Of a stretch of 40,947 nt of DNA, positions 15,030-23,016 are shown in pieces. The notes below the pieces were generated by a model that saw nothing but the letters and a program-made list of their open reading frames with translations, was not told the DNA's origin and did no database searches. The translations under genes were made by a program, and so were the position numbers. The stretch is taken from the NCBI GenBank assembly GCA_037968495.1, contig JBBKVP010000056.1, positions 1-40,947 of the forward strand, in the 5' to 3' direction. Each line of letters begins with the position of its first letter. Position 1 is the first letter of the stretch. The stretch comes from Aestuarierythrobacter sp037968495. Its GTDB lineage: Bacteria > Pseudomonadota > Alphaproteobacteria > Sphingomonadales > Sphingomonadaceae.

Positions 15030-17417
15030 ATGAATCGTATAAGTCAGTTCTTACGTTCGCCCTCGATGCGCGACCTTACTATGCTGCATCTCGTCGATCA
15101 CGAAGTTGCGGAGCAAGACAGGGAGTGGTTCGCACGCTGCCAGCTCTATCATTCTGCAGCGTTTCCTTATTTGATGTATGATCTGATCCGGCTGGTACTG
15201 GGCATCGCCGTCTATCAGGCATTTTTTCCAATCACTTACACCGCCCTACTTACCCTTTTCGGCGGGATTATCGTCGCGCGGCAATATGTGATCGAGAAGC
15301 ACATCCGCGACGAAAGCCGCTCACATATCGATAATTTCAAAGCGATGCGCCAGCTGATCGTTGCCCGGGCCGCCGTTTGGGGCCTTGTAATCTTCACCGG
15401 ACTCTCAATGGCTCCGCCAGGCATGATTCTGCCGCTGGTCGCCGCTGGTTTGCTCACGATGTTCATTGATAGCCTGTGCATGATCGCAATGCCGAAGCGC
15501 GCATTGCTGACCGTCACGATCCATTCCTGCGCAATCGCTATACCGCTCTTCACTTTAGGAACTGGCACAACGCTCCTTACGGCAGTCGTCGCGCTAAGTG
15601 CGATCCCGTTCATGCATTGGGCGCTTTTCAACCTGAATTACATGTTCGCCACGCGCCGGTTAAGGACCCGAGCCGTCAATGAAGCGAATGAAACCATTCA
15701 GCTACTGCTTAATCAATATGATCAAGAAGGCAGCGACTGGCTGATGGAATGCGATCGTGATGGCCGCATCCTGCGCCCCAATGAACGCTTTTGCAAAGCA
15801 GCTGGCCGCTCCGCCGAAGAGATGGAAGGGATACGTCTATCGCTGATCTTTGATCCTTCGCCCGAGCGTGATGAACTGCGCGAAATTGGCGTGCGTGAAG
15901 ACGCATTCCGCGACTTGGTTTTACCGCTGACGGCTAACGGAAAGAAGGCCTGGTGGTCGATTGCAGCGCGCCCGATCTATAACCGCGACGGCGAATTGGC
16001 TTGCTGGCGCGGATTCATGGCCGACGTAACGCGGACGCGTGAAGCGGAAGAAAAAGTAACATTCATGGCGCATTATGATGTGCTGACCAACTTGCCTAAC
16101 CGGAGCCTTTTCAACACCACGCTCAGCCGTGCATTTAACCGCCGCAATAATGCTGACTTGCTCGCCGTGCTGTATGTCGATCTCGATCATTTCAAATCGG
16201 TCAATGATACATTTGGCCACGGCGTCGGCGATGATGTGCTCGCGGAAGCTGGCAGGCGAATCGAAAGCGCAGTTAGCGCGAGTGCAATGGTTGCACGGCT
16301 TGGCGGCGACGAGTTTGCCGTTCTGCTGGAAAAAATCGATAATCGCGAGGATGCGCTTAATGCAGCTCAAGCCATCGTTACTGCGATGGACAAGTCGATC
16401 ATGCACGAGGGGCAGCAATTGCTATTGGGTGCCAGCGTAGGCGTCGCTTTTGCGCCAGATAATGGCTTGACGGGCGAAGATGTTTTGCAAGCTGCCGATC
16501 TGGCGCTTTACGACGCCAAGGCGCGCGGCCGCCGCGGTGCTTCGTTGTTCAACCCGGCGATGCAGGAACAGGTCCAAGAACGCCGCAGCATGGAGCTCGA
16601 CCTGCGTGCAGCACTCAGACGCGGCGAGCTGGCGGTTCATTACCAGCCGCTGCTCGATGCCAAAACCGGCGACACAGCTGGCTACGAAGCACTTCTGCGT
16701 TGGCAGCATCCCGAGCGCGGCATGATCCCACCAGACGTCTTTATTCCGATTGCCGAAGACACAGGTGACATTGTTCCGATTGGCGCGTGGGTATTGCGGG
16801 AGGCTTTGATGGAGGCCAGCAGCTGGCCTGACGATCTGTCGATCTCTGTGAACCTGTCGCCCATGCAAATGCGCGACGGAGGGCTCGTAAACACGATTAT
16901 CGGCTCCTTAGCCTCCAGCGGCGTAGCGCCCGGACGGTTGGAGCTGGAAATCACCGAAACCACACTGATGACAGACAGCGAGGAAAACCTGTCCCTACTG
17001 CACAAGATCCGCAGTCTGGGTGTCAAAATTGCGCTCGACGACTTTGGTACAGGATATTCGTCGCTCAACTATCTGCGCAGCTTCCCGTTCGACAAGATCA
17101 AGATCGACCGCTGCTTCGTCGCTGATCTTTCAGAAGGCGAAGACAGCGAAGCAATCGTGCAGGCAGTGATCGGGCTCGCCACAAAATTAAACATGAGTAC
17201 AACTGCCGAAGGCGTCGAGAACGAAGCCCAGTTCGCCAATCTTCGCGCGCAAGGGTGCAGCCAGGTTCAAGGCTTCTTGTTCAGCAAAGCCAAGCCCGCA
17301 AATCAGCTACCGCATTCCGGCAAGCGGGCAGACTTCGCTAGCAGAGCCGCCGAAGTTGCAAAACTGGATATAAAAAAGCGCACACCTGCGGCAGATCGCA
17401 AACGCAAAGCTGGGTGA
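15030..17417 (+). CDS. Membrane-bound GGDEF-EAL cyclic di-GMP protein with PAS domain
   Basis: A 795-residue signalling protein. A cytoplasmic N-terminus is followed by about six membrane segments (roughly 48-205), a PAS domain (about 225-335, ending GFMADVTRTREAEE), GGDEF (about 345-510) and EAL (about 515-765). The diguanylate cyclase signature is intact (LGGDEFAVLL, GGDEF at 425-429; HFKSVNDTFGHGVGDD). The I-site position five residues before it reads SASA, not RxxD, so product inhibition is unlikely. The EAL signature is intact: EALLRW at 553-558, EITETTLM, DDFGTGYSSL and AEGVENEAQ. Both making and breaking cyclic di-GMP therefore look possible. The membrane domain resembles a MASE-type sensor, but I could not place it in a named class. 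GGGGG precedes the ATG. It ends three bases from cobS. Confidence 0.92.
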   Translation: MNRISQFLRSPSMRDLTMLHLVDHEVAEQDREWFARCQLYHSAAFPYLMYDLIRLVLGIAVYQAFFPITYTALLTLFGGIIVARQYVIEKHIRDESRSHIDNFKAMRQLIVARAAVWGLVIFTGLSMAPPGMILPLVAAGLLTMFIDSLCMIAMPKRALLTVTIHSCAIAIPLFTLGTGTTLLTAVVALSAIPFMHWALFNLNYMFATRRLRTRAVNEANETIQLLLNQYDQEGSDWLMECDRDGRILRPNERFCKAAGRSAEEMEGIRLSLIFDPSPERDELREIGVREDAFRDLVLPLTANGKKAWWSIAARPIYNRDGELACWRGFMADVTRTREAEEKVTFMAHYDVLTNLPNRSLFNTTLSRAFNRRNNADLLAVLYVDLDHFKSVNDTFGHGVGDDVLAEAGRRIESAVSASAMVARLGGDEFAVLLEKIDNREDALNAAQAIVTAMDKSIMHEGQQLLLGASVGVAFAPDNGLTGEDVLQAADLALYDAKARGRRGASLFNPAMQEQVQERRSMELDLRAALRRGELAVHYQPLLDAKTGDTAGYEALLRWQHPERGMIPPDVFIPIAEDTGDIVPIGAWVLREALMEASSWPDDLSISVNLSPMQMRDGGLVNTIIGSLASSGVAPGRLELEITETTLMTDSEENLSLLHKIRSLGVKIALDDFGTGYSSLNYLRSFPFDKIKIDRCFVADLSEGEDSEAIVQAVIGLATKLNMSTTAEGVENEAQFANLRAQGCSQVQGFLFSKAKPANQLPHSGKRADFASRAAEVAKLDIKKRTPAADRKRKAG

Positions 17418-17420
17418 GCA

Positions 17421-18407
17421 TTAAACCTTCGAAACAACGCTTTCGGGCAGGTCGACATTGAAAACGCGCTGGTAGTATTCCGCCACCAACATCCGTTCGG
17501 CCTCGTCACATTTGTTGAGGAAGCTGAGGCGGAAGGCGAAGCCGATATCTTTGAAAATTTCCGCATTCTGTGCCCAAGTTATGACGGTACGCGGGCTCAT
17601 CACGGTCGAGATATCGCCATTGATAAAGCCCTGACGGGTCAGCTCAGCGACCCGGACCATTTTGATCACATCTTCGGGCTTCGTTTCAGGTGATTTGGCG
17701 TTGACGATCTTCTGTTCGACCTCTTCAGCCAGATAGTTCAGGCCCACTACGATATTCCAACGGTCCATCTGGCCCTGGTTGATCGCCTGCGTGCCATGAT
17801 AAAGCCCGCTCGTATCCCCAAGGCCAACCGTATTGGCAGTAGCAAACAGACGAAAATGCGGATCAGGCCGGATAACGCGGTTCTGATCCAGCAGTGTCAG
17901 CTTACCCTCGGTTTCCAGAACGCGCTGGATAACGAACATCACGTCGGGTCGGCCCGCATCATATTCGTCGAACACCAAAGCAGTCGGCGTCTGCAATGCC
18001 CATGGCAGCAAACCTTCGCGGAATTCGGTGACCTGCAATCCGTCGCGCAACACAATCGCGTCGCGGCCAACCAGATCGATCCGGCTGATATGCGCATCCA
18101 GGTTGATCCGCACGCAAGGCCAGTTCAGCCGCGCTGCAACCTGTTCGATGTGGGTAGATTTACCCGTGCCGTGATAGCCCTGCACCATCACTCGGCGGTT
18201 AAATGCAAAACCAGCCAAAATCGCCAGCGTCGTATCGGGATCGAAGACATAGCCTTCGTCAAAATCAGGCACGCGGCTGTCGGCCTTGGAAAAGGCCGGA
18301 ACCTTCATATCGATATCTATACCAAACGTCTCGCGAACGCTGATTTCGGTATCGGGAGCGGCTAGGACGGTTTTTTCGCCGTGGCTGGTGTTTGTCATAT
18401 CGTTCAT
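17421..18407 (-). CDS. cobS: CobS-like AAA+ ATPase (cobaltochelatase subunit family)
   Basis: A 328-residue MoxR/CobS-type AAA+ ATPase. The N-terminal CobS region (SVRETFGIDIDMKVP) precedes Walker A at 77-85 (GYHGTGKST), Walker B at 145-150 (VFDEYD) and sensor 1 (LFATANTVGLGDTSGLYHG). In aerobic cobalamin synthesis CobS and CobT form the chaperone that drives cobalt insertion by CobN. Here cobT is not next to it; the downstream neighbour is the oppositely oriented GGDEF-EAL gene. No other cobalamin gene is in the window, so a role in another chelation or assembly process is possible. The J-domain/bolA pair that often adjoins cobS in alphaproteobacteria lies 2 kb upstream, split off by three plus-strand genes. 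Confidence 0.88.
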   Translation of the reverse strand: MNDMTNTSHGEKTVLAAPDTEISVRETFGIDIDMKVPAFSKADSRVPDFDEGYVFDPDTTLAILAGFAFNRRVMVQGYHGTGKSTHIEQVAARLNWPCVRINLDAHISRIDLVGRDAIVLRDGLQVTEFREGLLPWALQTPTALVFDEYDAGRPDVMFVIQRVLETEGKLTLLDQNRVIRPDPHFRLFATANTVGLGDTSGLYHGTQAINQGQMDRWNIVVGLNYLAEEVEQKIVNAKSPETKPEDVIKMVRVAELTRQGFINGDISTVMSPRTVITWAQNAEIFKDIGFAFRLSFLNKCDEAERMLVAEYYQRVFNVDLPESVVSKV

Positions 18408-18475
18408 TGCCTGCGTCGGTTAGCGGGGCAAACGAGTTGCTGCAAGCCACTGATCGCGTATATATCTGGAAGAAC

Positions 18476-19321
18476 ATGGCCGCGCCCACCCCTTCCAATT
18501 TCATCCGCAAACAGCTGGTCCAGCAGGTCCGCGCCGTTTTTAACGACCAGGCCAAGGGGCAGCAGCCTGTCGGCCTGTCGGAGAACGCTTTGTTCGAGAA
18601 GGACACACCAATCCGCATGGTCCACGCGGATGTGGTGGGGATGATGGCAGGCGGTATGTCGGCCTTATTGCTGCAAATGCTGCATCCCAGCGCCTTACAA
18701 GGGGTGCTCGATCACTCCGATTTTCGAAACGATATGCTGGGCCGCTTGCGGCGCACTGCGCGATTTATTGCGGTTACGACATTTGGCGACCGCGACGATG
18801 CGATGAAGGCCATCGAGCGGGTCAATCGTATCCACGCCGCAGTGGGCGGAGCTCTGCCCGATGGCTCGCCTTACACCGCTACCGATCCCGAAGTTCTCGC
18901 CTGGGTTCATGCCTGCGAGGCCACCAGCTTCCTCGATGCCTATATCCGCTACGCCAAACCCGCGATGCCTCAACGCGAGCAGGACGAGTACTTCCGCCAA
19001 TTTGCCGAAATTGCCCGAGCATTGGGCGCCGACCCGGTACCGGAAACCCGCCGAGAGGCGCAGCGACTCATCCAGGCAATGCGTCCGAAACTGACGGTAA
19101 CCGCCGCCACCCGAGAAATTGCCGATCTGGTGCTGTCGGAGCGAACTTTAGGGACTCCGCAGGCTGTTCAACGAATGTTGGGTACTGCAGCGGTCGACCT
19201 GCTCCCGCGCTTTGCAAAGAATAAGCTTGGCCTTGATCGGTCGATAATTCGTACCGGACCAGCTCGGCTCGCAACTGGCGTGATGGCAGGAACGCTGCGC
19301 TGGGCGTTTCGCCAGAGGTAA
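18476..19321 (+). CDS. DUF2236 / MpaB-like (latex-clearing oxygenase-fold) protein
   Basis: A 281-residue protein of the ER-bound oxygenase MpaB / rubber oxygenase catalytic domain family (DUF2236). Family features are ADVVGMMAGGMSALLLQMLHP (about 51-71, Gly/Met-rich helix), FGDRDDAMKAIERVNRIHA (conserved Arg-Ile-His), Y-A-TDPEVLAWVHACEATSF, and a C-terminal Arg-rich tail. Some relatives bind heme b through a conserved His; activity and substrate are unknown for bacterial members like this. The ATG at 18476 is chosen, preceded closely by GGAAG. A TTG at 18392 in the same frame would overlap the cobS start on the other strand and adds unconserved residues. It is divergent from cobS. Confidence 0.82.
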   Translation: MAAPTPSNFIRKQLVQQVRAVFNDQAKGQQPVGLSENALFEKDTPIRMVHADVVGMMAGGMSALLLQMLHPSALQGVLDHSDFRNDMLGRLRRTARFIAVTTFGDRDDAMKAIERVNRIHAAVGGALPDGSPYTATDPEVLAWVHACEATSFLDAYIRYAKPAMPQREQDEYFRQFAEIARALGADPVPETRREAQRLIQAMRPKLTVTAATREIADLVLSERTLGTPQAVQRMLGTAAVDLLPRFAKNKLGLDRSIIRTGPARLATGVMAGTLRWAFRQR

Positions 19322-19383
19322 TATTATCGCCTCATTTCGGCGTTAGAACCGGAATATCAGCTGCAGAGATAGGAGAGTTTCCG

Positions 19384-19749
19384 ATGGCATATATCGAAGG
19401 TTTCTTGGTCCCGGTTCCCAACTCCCGGAAAGACGAATATTTGGATATGGCACGCAAATCTGCGCCCATGTTCAAAGACTGCGGTGCGACCCGCATCGTC
19501 GAATGTTGGGGCGATGATCTGATGAATGGCGAACACACCGATTTCTACGGCGCGGTCAAAGCCGAAGAAGGCGAGAATGTAGTCTTCTCCTGGATCGAGT
19601 ATCCCGACAAACAGACCCGCGACGAAGCCTATAAGAAGATGGAAGAACACCCAAACGCGCAAATGATGGGTGATATGCCGTTCGACGGAAAGCGGATCAT
19701 CTTTTCGGGCTTTGCGCCAATCTTCGACACTGCCGGTGAACTCGCCTGA
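19384..19749 (+). CDS. DUF1428 family protein (YbaA-like)
   Basis: A 121-residue soluble protein of the DUF1428 family, with a ferredoxin-like alpha/beta dimeric barrel expected. The N-terminus MAYIEGFLVPVP and the segments ECWGDD, VVFSWIEYPDKQTRDEAYKKM and MPFDGKRIIFSGF match the family pattern. Biochemical function is not established. AGGAGA sits about eight bases upstream of the ATG. It is 13 bases ahead of the glutathione transferase gene, so the two are probably co-transcribed, perhaps as small stress or detoxification functions. Confidence 0.87.
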   Translation: MAYIEGFLVPVPNSRKDEYLDMARKSAPMFKDCGATRIVECWGDDLMNGEHTDFYGAVKAEEGENVVFSWIEYPDKQTRDEAYKKMEEHPNAQMMGDMPFDGKRIIFSGFAPIFDTAGELA

Positions 19750-19762
19750 CTAGGAATAGATA

Positions 19763-20398
19763 ATGGCCGACTACACATTCTTCACCAATCCGATGAGCCG
19801 CGGACAAATCGTCCGCTGGGCCCTGCATGAGGCGGAGGCAAATTACGAAACAGAGCTGGTCGATTGGGCGAACAAACCGGAAGCTTTATTGGGTGCCAAT
19901 CCCATCGGCAAGGTTCCCACGCTGGTGCATCACCATGACCAGCATATCCATGTCATTTCCGAGGCAGCTGCCATTTGCGCCTATCTCGCCGATATGGAGC
20001 TGGGCGGCGAGTTGGGGCCGAATGATCACGAGTGCGCGCCCTATTATCGCGCAATGTTCTTTTCGGCCGGTCCGGTGGAACAGGCTGTTACCGCCAAGGC
20101 GATGGGCTGGGAAGTGCCCGAAGGGCGCGAAGTGATGGCCGGTTTCGGCAGCTATGACCGCACGGTAGACATGCTCGCGATGCTGGTTTCCCAGTCCGAT
20201 TATGTGTGCGGCAACCGCTTTACCATGGCGGACGTCTATGTCGGCAGTCAGGTCGATTGGGGCCTGATGTTCAAAAGCCTGCCTGAACGGCCCGAATTCA
20301 ACGCATATGCCGAACGTATGCGCGGCCGCGACGCTTACAAAGTGGCAAAAGCAATCGACACGGAGCTGATTGAAGAAGCGCAGGCTGCGGCGTCTTAA
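19763..20398 (+). CDS. Glutathione S-transferase family protein
   Basis: A 211-residue cytosolic GST. The thioredoxin-like N-terminal domain (1-78) carries NPMSRGQIVRWAL (a Ser at residue 12 near the usual thiol-activating position), the cis-proline motif GKVPTL (49-54) and the glutathione-gamma-Glu binding SEAAAICAYL (66-75). The helical C-terminal domain holds the N-capping box FTMADVYVGSQ. Conjugation to or reduction with glutathione is the likely chemistry; the substrate is unknown. Its stop codon shares four bases (TTAA) with the stop of the converging J-domain gene. Confidence 0.9.
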   Translation: MADYTFFTNPMSRGQIVRWALHEAEANYETELVDWANKPEALLGANPIGKVPTLVHHHDQHIHVISEAAAICAYLADMELGGELGPNDHECAPYYRAMFFSAGPVEQAVTAKAMGWEVPEGREVMAGFGSYDRTVDMLAMLVSQSDYVCGNRFTMADVYVGSQVDWGLMFKSLPERPEFNAYAERMRGRDAYKVAKAIDTELIEEAQAAAS

Positions 20399-20988
20399 GC
20401 CAGCGCTCTGCTCACCTTGAGCAAGCTATACGCCTCGACGACCCGCGTGAGCCGCGCTTCATAGCTGCGGTCTCCGCCATTGCGGTCGGGGTGATAGCGG
20501 CGGACTAGTTCGGCATAGCGTTTGCGTAACTCTGTGCGGTCGATCTGATTGCCGAGGCCCATCAGTTCGAGCGCCTTGCCCTCGTCAGCAGAGAACCTCC
20601 CTGCGCTGCCGCGATTTGCACCGCTCGCGGCTTGCCGTCTTATGCTCGCCGAGCGCGCGCCGATGGCATCGAGCGGGTCTTTGAAATTGGCCCAATTCGG
20701 CATTCCATCGATGCCAGCATCAGGCTTGAAGGCGCGCGTTTCGGTTTCCCAGCCAGCGGTCGGTGATTGCGCGGCGATGATCTCATCCGCTTCCATCCCG
20801 GCGAACCAGTCATAACCGGCATTGAATTCGCGGACATGCTCCAGGCAATACCAACGCCAGTTGCCCGGGCCGTCGAAACCGGGGCCTCGACCTCCGGGTG
20901 CGCGGAATTCACCGCCCTCGCGGCAACCGGGCCGTTCGCAAAGCCTGCCTTCGGGATCATGACGACCGTGGAATCTTGATTGTTTCAT
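20395..20988 (-). CDS. J-domain protein with N-terminal Cys/His motif
   Basis: A 197-residue DnaJ-domain protein. The J domain is at the C-terminus (about 138-195) with the HPD triad at 166-168 (YHPDRNGG), so it should stimulate an Hsp70. The N-terminal half is Gly/Arg-rich and carries C17, C22, C48 and H51 (LCERPGC and WYCLEHV), a possible zinc site. Adjacent bolA is divergent across 56 bases, and cobS lies 2 kb away; bolA/J-protein/cobS neighbourhoods are common in alphaproteobacteria. Specific client unknown. Confidence 0.9.
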   Translation of the reverse strand: MKQSRFHGRHDPEGRLCERPGCREGGEFRAPGGRGPGFDGPGNWRWYCLEHVREFNAGYDWFAGMEADEIIAAQSPTAGWETETRAFKPDAGIDGMPNWANFKDPLDAIGARSASIRRQAASGANRGSAGRFSADEGKALELMGLGNQIDRTELRKRYAELVRRYHPDRNGGDRSYEARLTRVVEAYSLLKVSRALA

Positions 20989-21044
20989 TGCCCTTTAGGA
21001 TGGGGATGCCCACGTGATAAGGGAACCCCTGAACAGGAGTATAT

Positions 21045-21323
21045 GTGGTGACCGGAATTGCTAGCGAGATGGAAAAGCTGTTGCGAGAGGCGTTTTCGCC
21101 CTCCGTGCTGGACGTAATTAACGACAGCGCGAAGCACTCGGGACATTCCGGCGACGATGGCAGCGGTGAATCACATTTTACCATTGTGATCGAAAGCGCT
21201 GCCTTTGCGAGCAAAAGCAGGCTGGAGCGCCAGCGGATGATCAACGCCGCACTTGGCGACATTCCCGGCGACCGCGTCCACGCCCTTGCAATCAAGGCCA
21301 GCGCTCCGCAAACTGCGGCATGA
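21045..21323 (+). CDS. BolA family protein
   Basis: A 92-residue BolA-like protein. The class II KH-like fold is recognisable: ESHFTIVIES, then SRLERQRMINAALGD, then VHALAIKA. BolA proteins partner monothiol glutaredoxins to handle [2Fe-2S] clusters and iron signalling; a conserved His in SHFTIVI is the expected cluster ligand. Start codon is GTG at 21045, five bases after AGGAG. A second GTG three bases on, or the ATG at 21069, are alternatives. The stop overlaps the pirin start (ATGA), opening a coupled four-gene run. Confidence 0.92.
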   Translation: MVTGIASEMEKLLREAFSPSVLDVINDSAKHSGHSGDDGSGESHFTIVIESAAFASKSRLERQRMINAALGDIPGDRVHALAIKASAPQTAA

Positions 21324-22204
21324 GCATCATCCAGACAATCACGCCGACCACCCACGATCTCGGCGATTTCAAGGTGCGCCGCGTTTTGCCTGCGCGCGAG
21401 CGGACGATGGTTGGGCCGTTCATCTTCGTCGACCAGTTCGGCCCTGCGCAGCTTGATATAGGTAAGGGAATGGATGTCCGCCCTCACCCACATATTAATC
21501 TGTCGACAGTCACTTGGCTGTTCGAGGGCGCAATCGATCACCGCGATAGCCTTGGCACGTTTTCGACCATTCGCCCGGGCCAGGTGAACTTGATGACTGC
21601 CGGAAAGGGTATCGTCCATTCAGAGCGCAGCCCACAGGCCAAGCGAGACACGGGTGCACGGATTTACGGAATGCAGACGTGGCTTGCGTTGCCTGATGGT
21701 CAGGAAGAAATTGCACCAGCATTCGAAGCGATAGACGACATTCCGCTCGTCGAAGACAATTGCGCAAAGGCTCATGTCATCATGGGAACGCTGTGGGGCA
21801 AAACCGCCGCTACAACTACGCATGCCGAAACGATTTATGCGGAAATCGTGCTGGCGGCTGGCGGTTCTATCCCTATTGATGCCGATGCTGACGAGCGTGC
21901 AGTCATGCTGGTCGGCGGATCTGCCGACTTGGATGGCGGAAAACTGGAGTCTTACACGCTGACGGTGCTGGCGCCGGGTGAGCCGATGCAGCTTAACTCG
22001 GCGGAAGGCGGTCGCGTCATGCTGCTTGGCGGCGAGGCATTCAGTACCAAACGCCACGCATGGTGGAATTTCGTGAGTTCCAGCCGCGACCGAATCAATC
22101 AGGCCAAAGAAGACTGGCGCGAGGGCCGCTTCCCCAAAGTCCCTGGCGATAGCGACGAATTTATCCCCATCCCAGGAACACCCAAGACAGTGAGTCACCC
22201 ATGA
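21320..22204 (+). CDS. Pirin family bicupin
   Basis: A 294-residue pirin with two cupin domains. The N-terminal metal site is intact: H56 and H58 in RPHPHINL, then H100 and E102 in GKGIVHSERS, matching the Fe ligands of human pirin. The C-terminal cupin covers about 165-265 and is followed by a tail common to pirins (WWNFVSSSRDRI, DWREGRFP). Some bacterial pirins have quercetinase activity and others regulate metabolism; the role here is unknown. It is coupled to bolA upstream and to the SDR downstream by four-base overlaps. Confidence 0.93.
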   Translation: MSIIQTITPTTHDLGDFKVRRVLPARERTMVGPFIFVDQFGPAQLDIGKGMDVRPHPHINLSTVTWLFEGAIDHRDSLGTFSTIRPGQVNLMTAGKGIVHSERSPQAKRDTGARIYGMQTWLALPDGQEEIAPAFEAIDDIPLVEDNCAKAHVIMGTLWGKTAATTTHAETIYAEIVLAAGGSIPIDADADERAVMLVGGSADLDGGKLESYTLTVLAPGEPMQLNSAEGGRVMLLGGEAFSTKRHAWWNFVSSSRDRINQAKEDWREGRFPKVPGDSDEFIPIPGTPKTVSHP

Positions 22205-23016
22205 GCTTCAACGGACAAACGATTTGGATCACCGGCGCGAGCAGCGGAATCGGCCGGGCTCTAGCGCGCAAATTTGCAGCCGTAGGCGCAAAGCTGATCC
22301 TGTCGGGACGCGATGAAACGCGGCTCAAAGACGTCGCTGACGAGGTTGGCGCTGACACGCTGATCCTGCCGTTCGAAGTGCGCGATGAAGCCGCCCGGAC
22401 CGCTGCCGGCGAACAAGCCATCGCATGGAACGGCAATGTCGATATATTCGTCAACAATGCGGGCATTTCGCAGCGGTCTCAGGCGATCAATACGCCGATG
22501 CAGGTCTATCACGACATCATGGAAATCGATCTGCTCGCGCCAATTGCACTAACGCAGGCCTTGCTGCCGCATATGGTGAAACGCGGAAGCGGGAAACTCA
22601 TCTTCATGTCCTCCATCGCCGGTAAAGTCGGTGTACCGATGCGAACGGCCTATTGCGCCGCGAAACACGGGTTGATTGGCTATGCTGACGCACTGCGCGG
22701 TGAATTGTCGAACAAGGGTGTCGACGTCCATGTCATCGCGCCTGGATCAGTCGCCACCGACGTGTCGCGCAATGCGCTCAATGCTGATGGCGAGAAACGC
22801 GGCGTCAGCGACCGTGCGATTGATAATGGCATCCCAGCTGATGAAGCTGCGGCGGAGATTATCGCAGGTATAGAAGCAAGCCAGCGTGAAATCATCGTCG
22901 CGCGCGGTTTTGAACTAGCGATGGGAGAAATGCGGCGGACACCCGACCAGCTCTTCGACCAGATCGCAGCGATGGTCGCAGACGGCTATATCGAAAAAAT
23001 GGAAGCGCAAGACTGA
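22201..23016 (+). CDS. Short-chain dehydrogenase/reductase
   Basis: A 271-residue classical SDR. The cofactor motif TGASSGIG is at 11-18, NNAGIS at 85-90, and the catalytic Ser137 or 138, Tyr151 and Lys155 (YCAAK) are present. IAPGSVATDVS follows as the PG motif. Overall shape resembles DHRS7-like SDRs acting on lipid or steroid-like carbonyls, but the substrate is not inferable. The position after the glycine motif (SGRD) suggests NADP(H) preference, which is weak evidence. It begins inside the pirin stop and its last base is the first base of the next gene. Confidence 0.92.
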   Translation: MSFNGQTIWITGASSGIGRALARKFAAVGAKLILSGRDETRLKDVADEVGADTLILPFEVRDEAARTAAGEQAIAWNGNVDIFVNNAGISQRSQAINTPMQVYHDIMEIDLLAPIALTQALLPHMVKRGSGKLIFMSSIAGKVGVPMRTAYCAAKHGLIGYADALRGELSNKGVDVHVIAPGSVATDVSRNALNADGEKRGVSDRAIDNGIPADEAAAEIIAGIEASQREIIVARGFELAMGEMRRTPDQLFDQIAAMVADGYIEKMEAQD

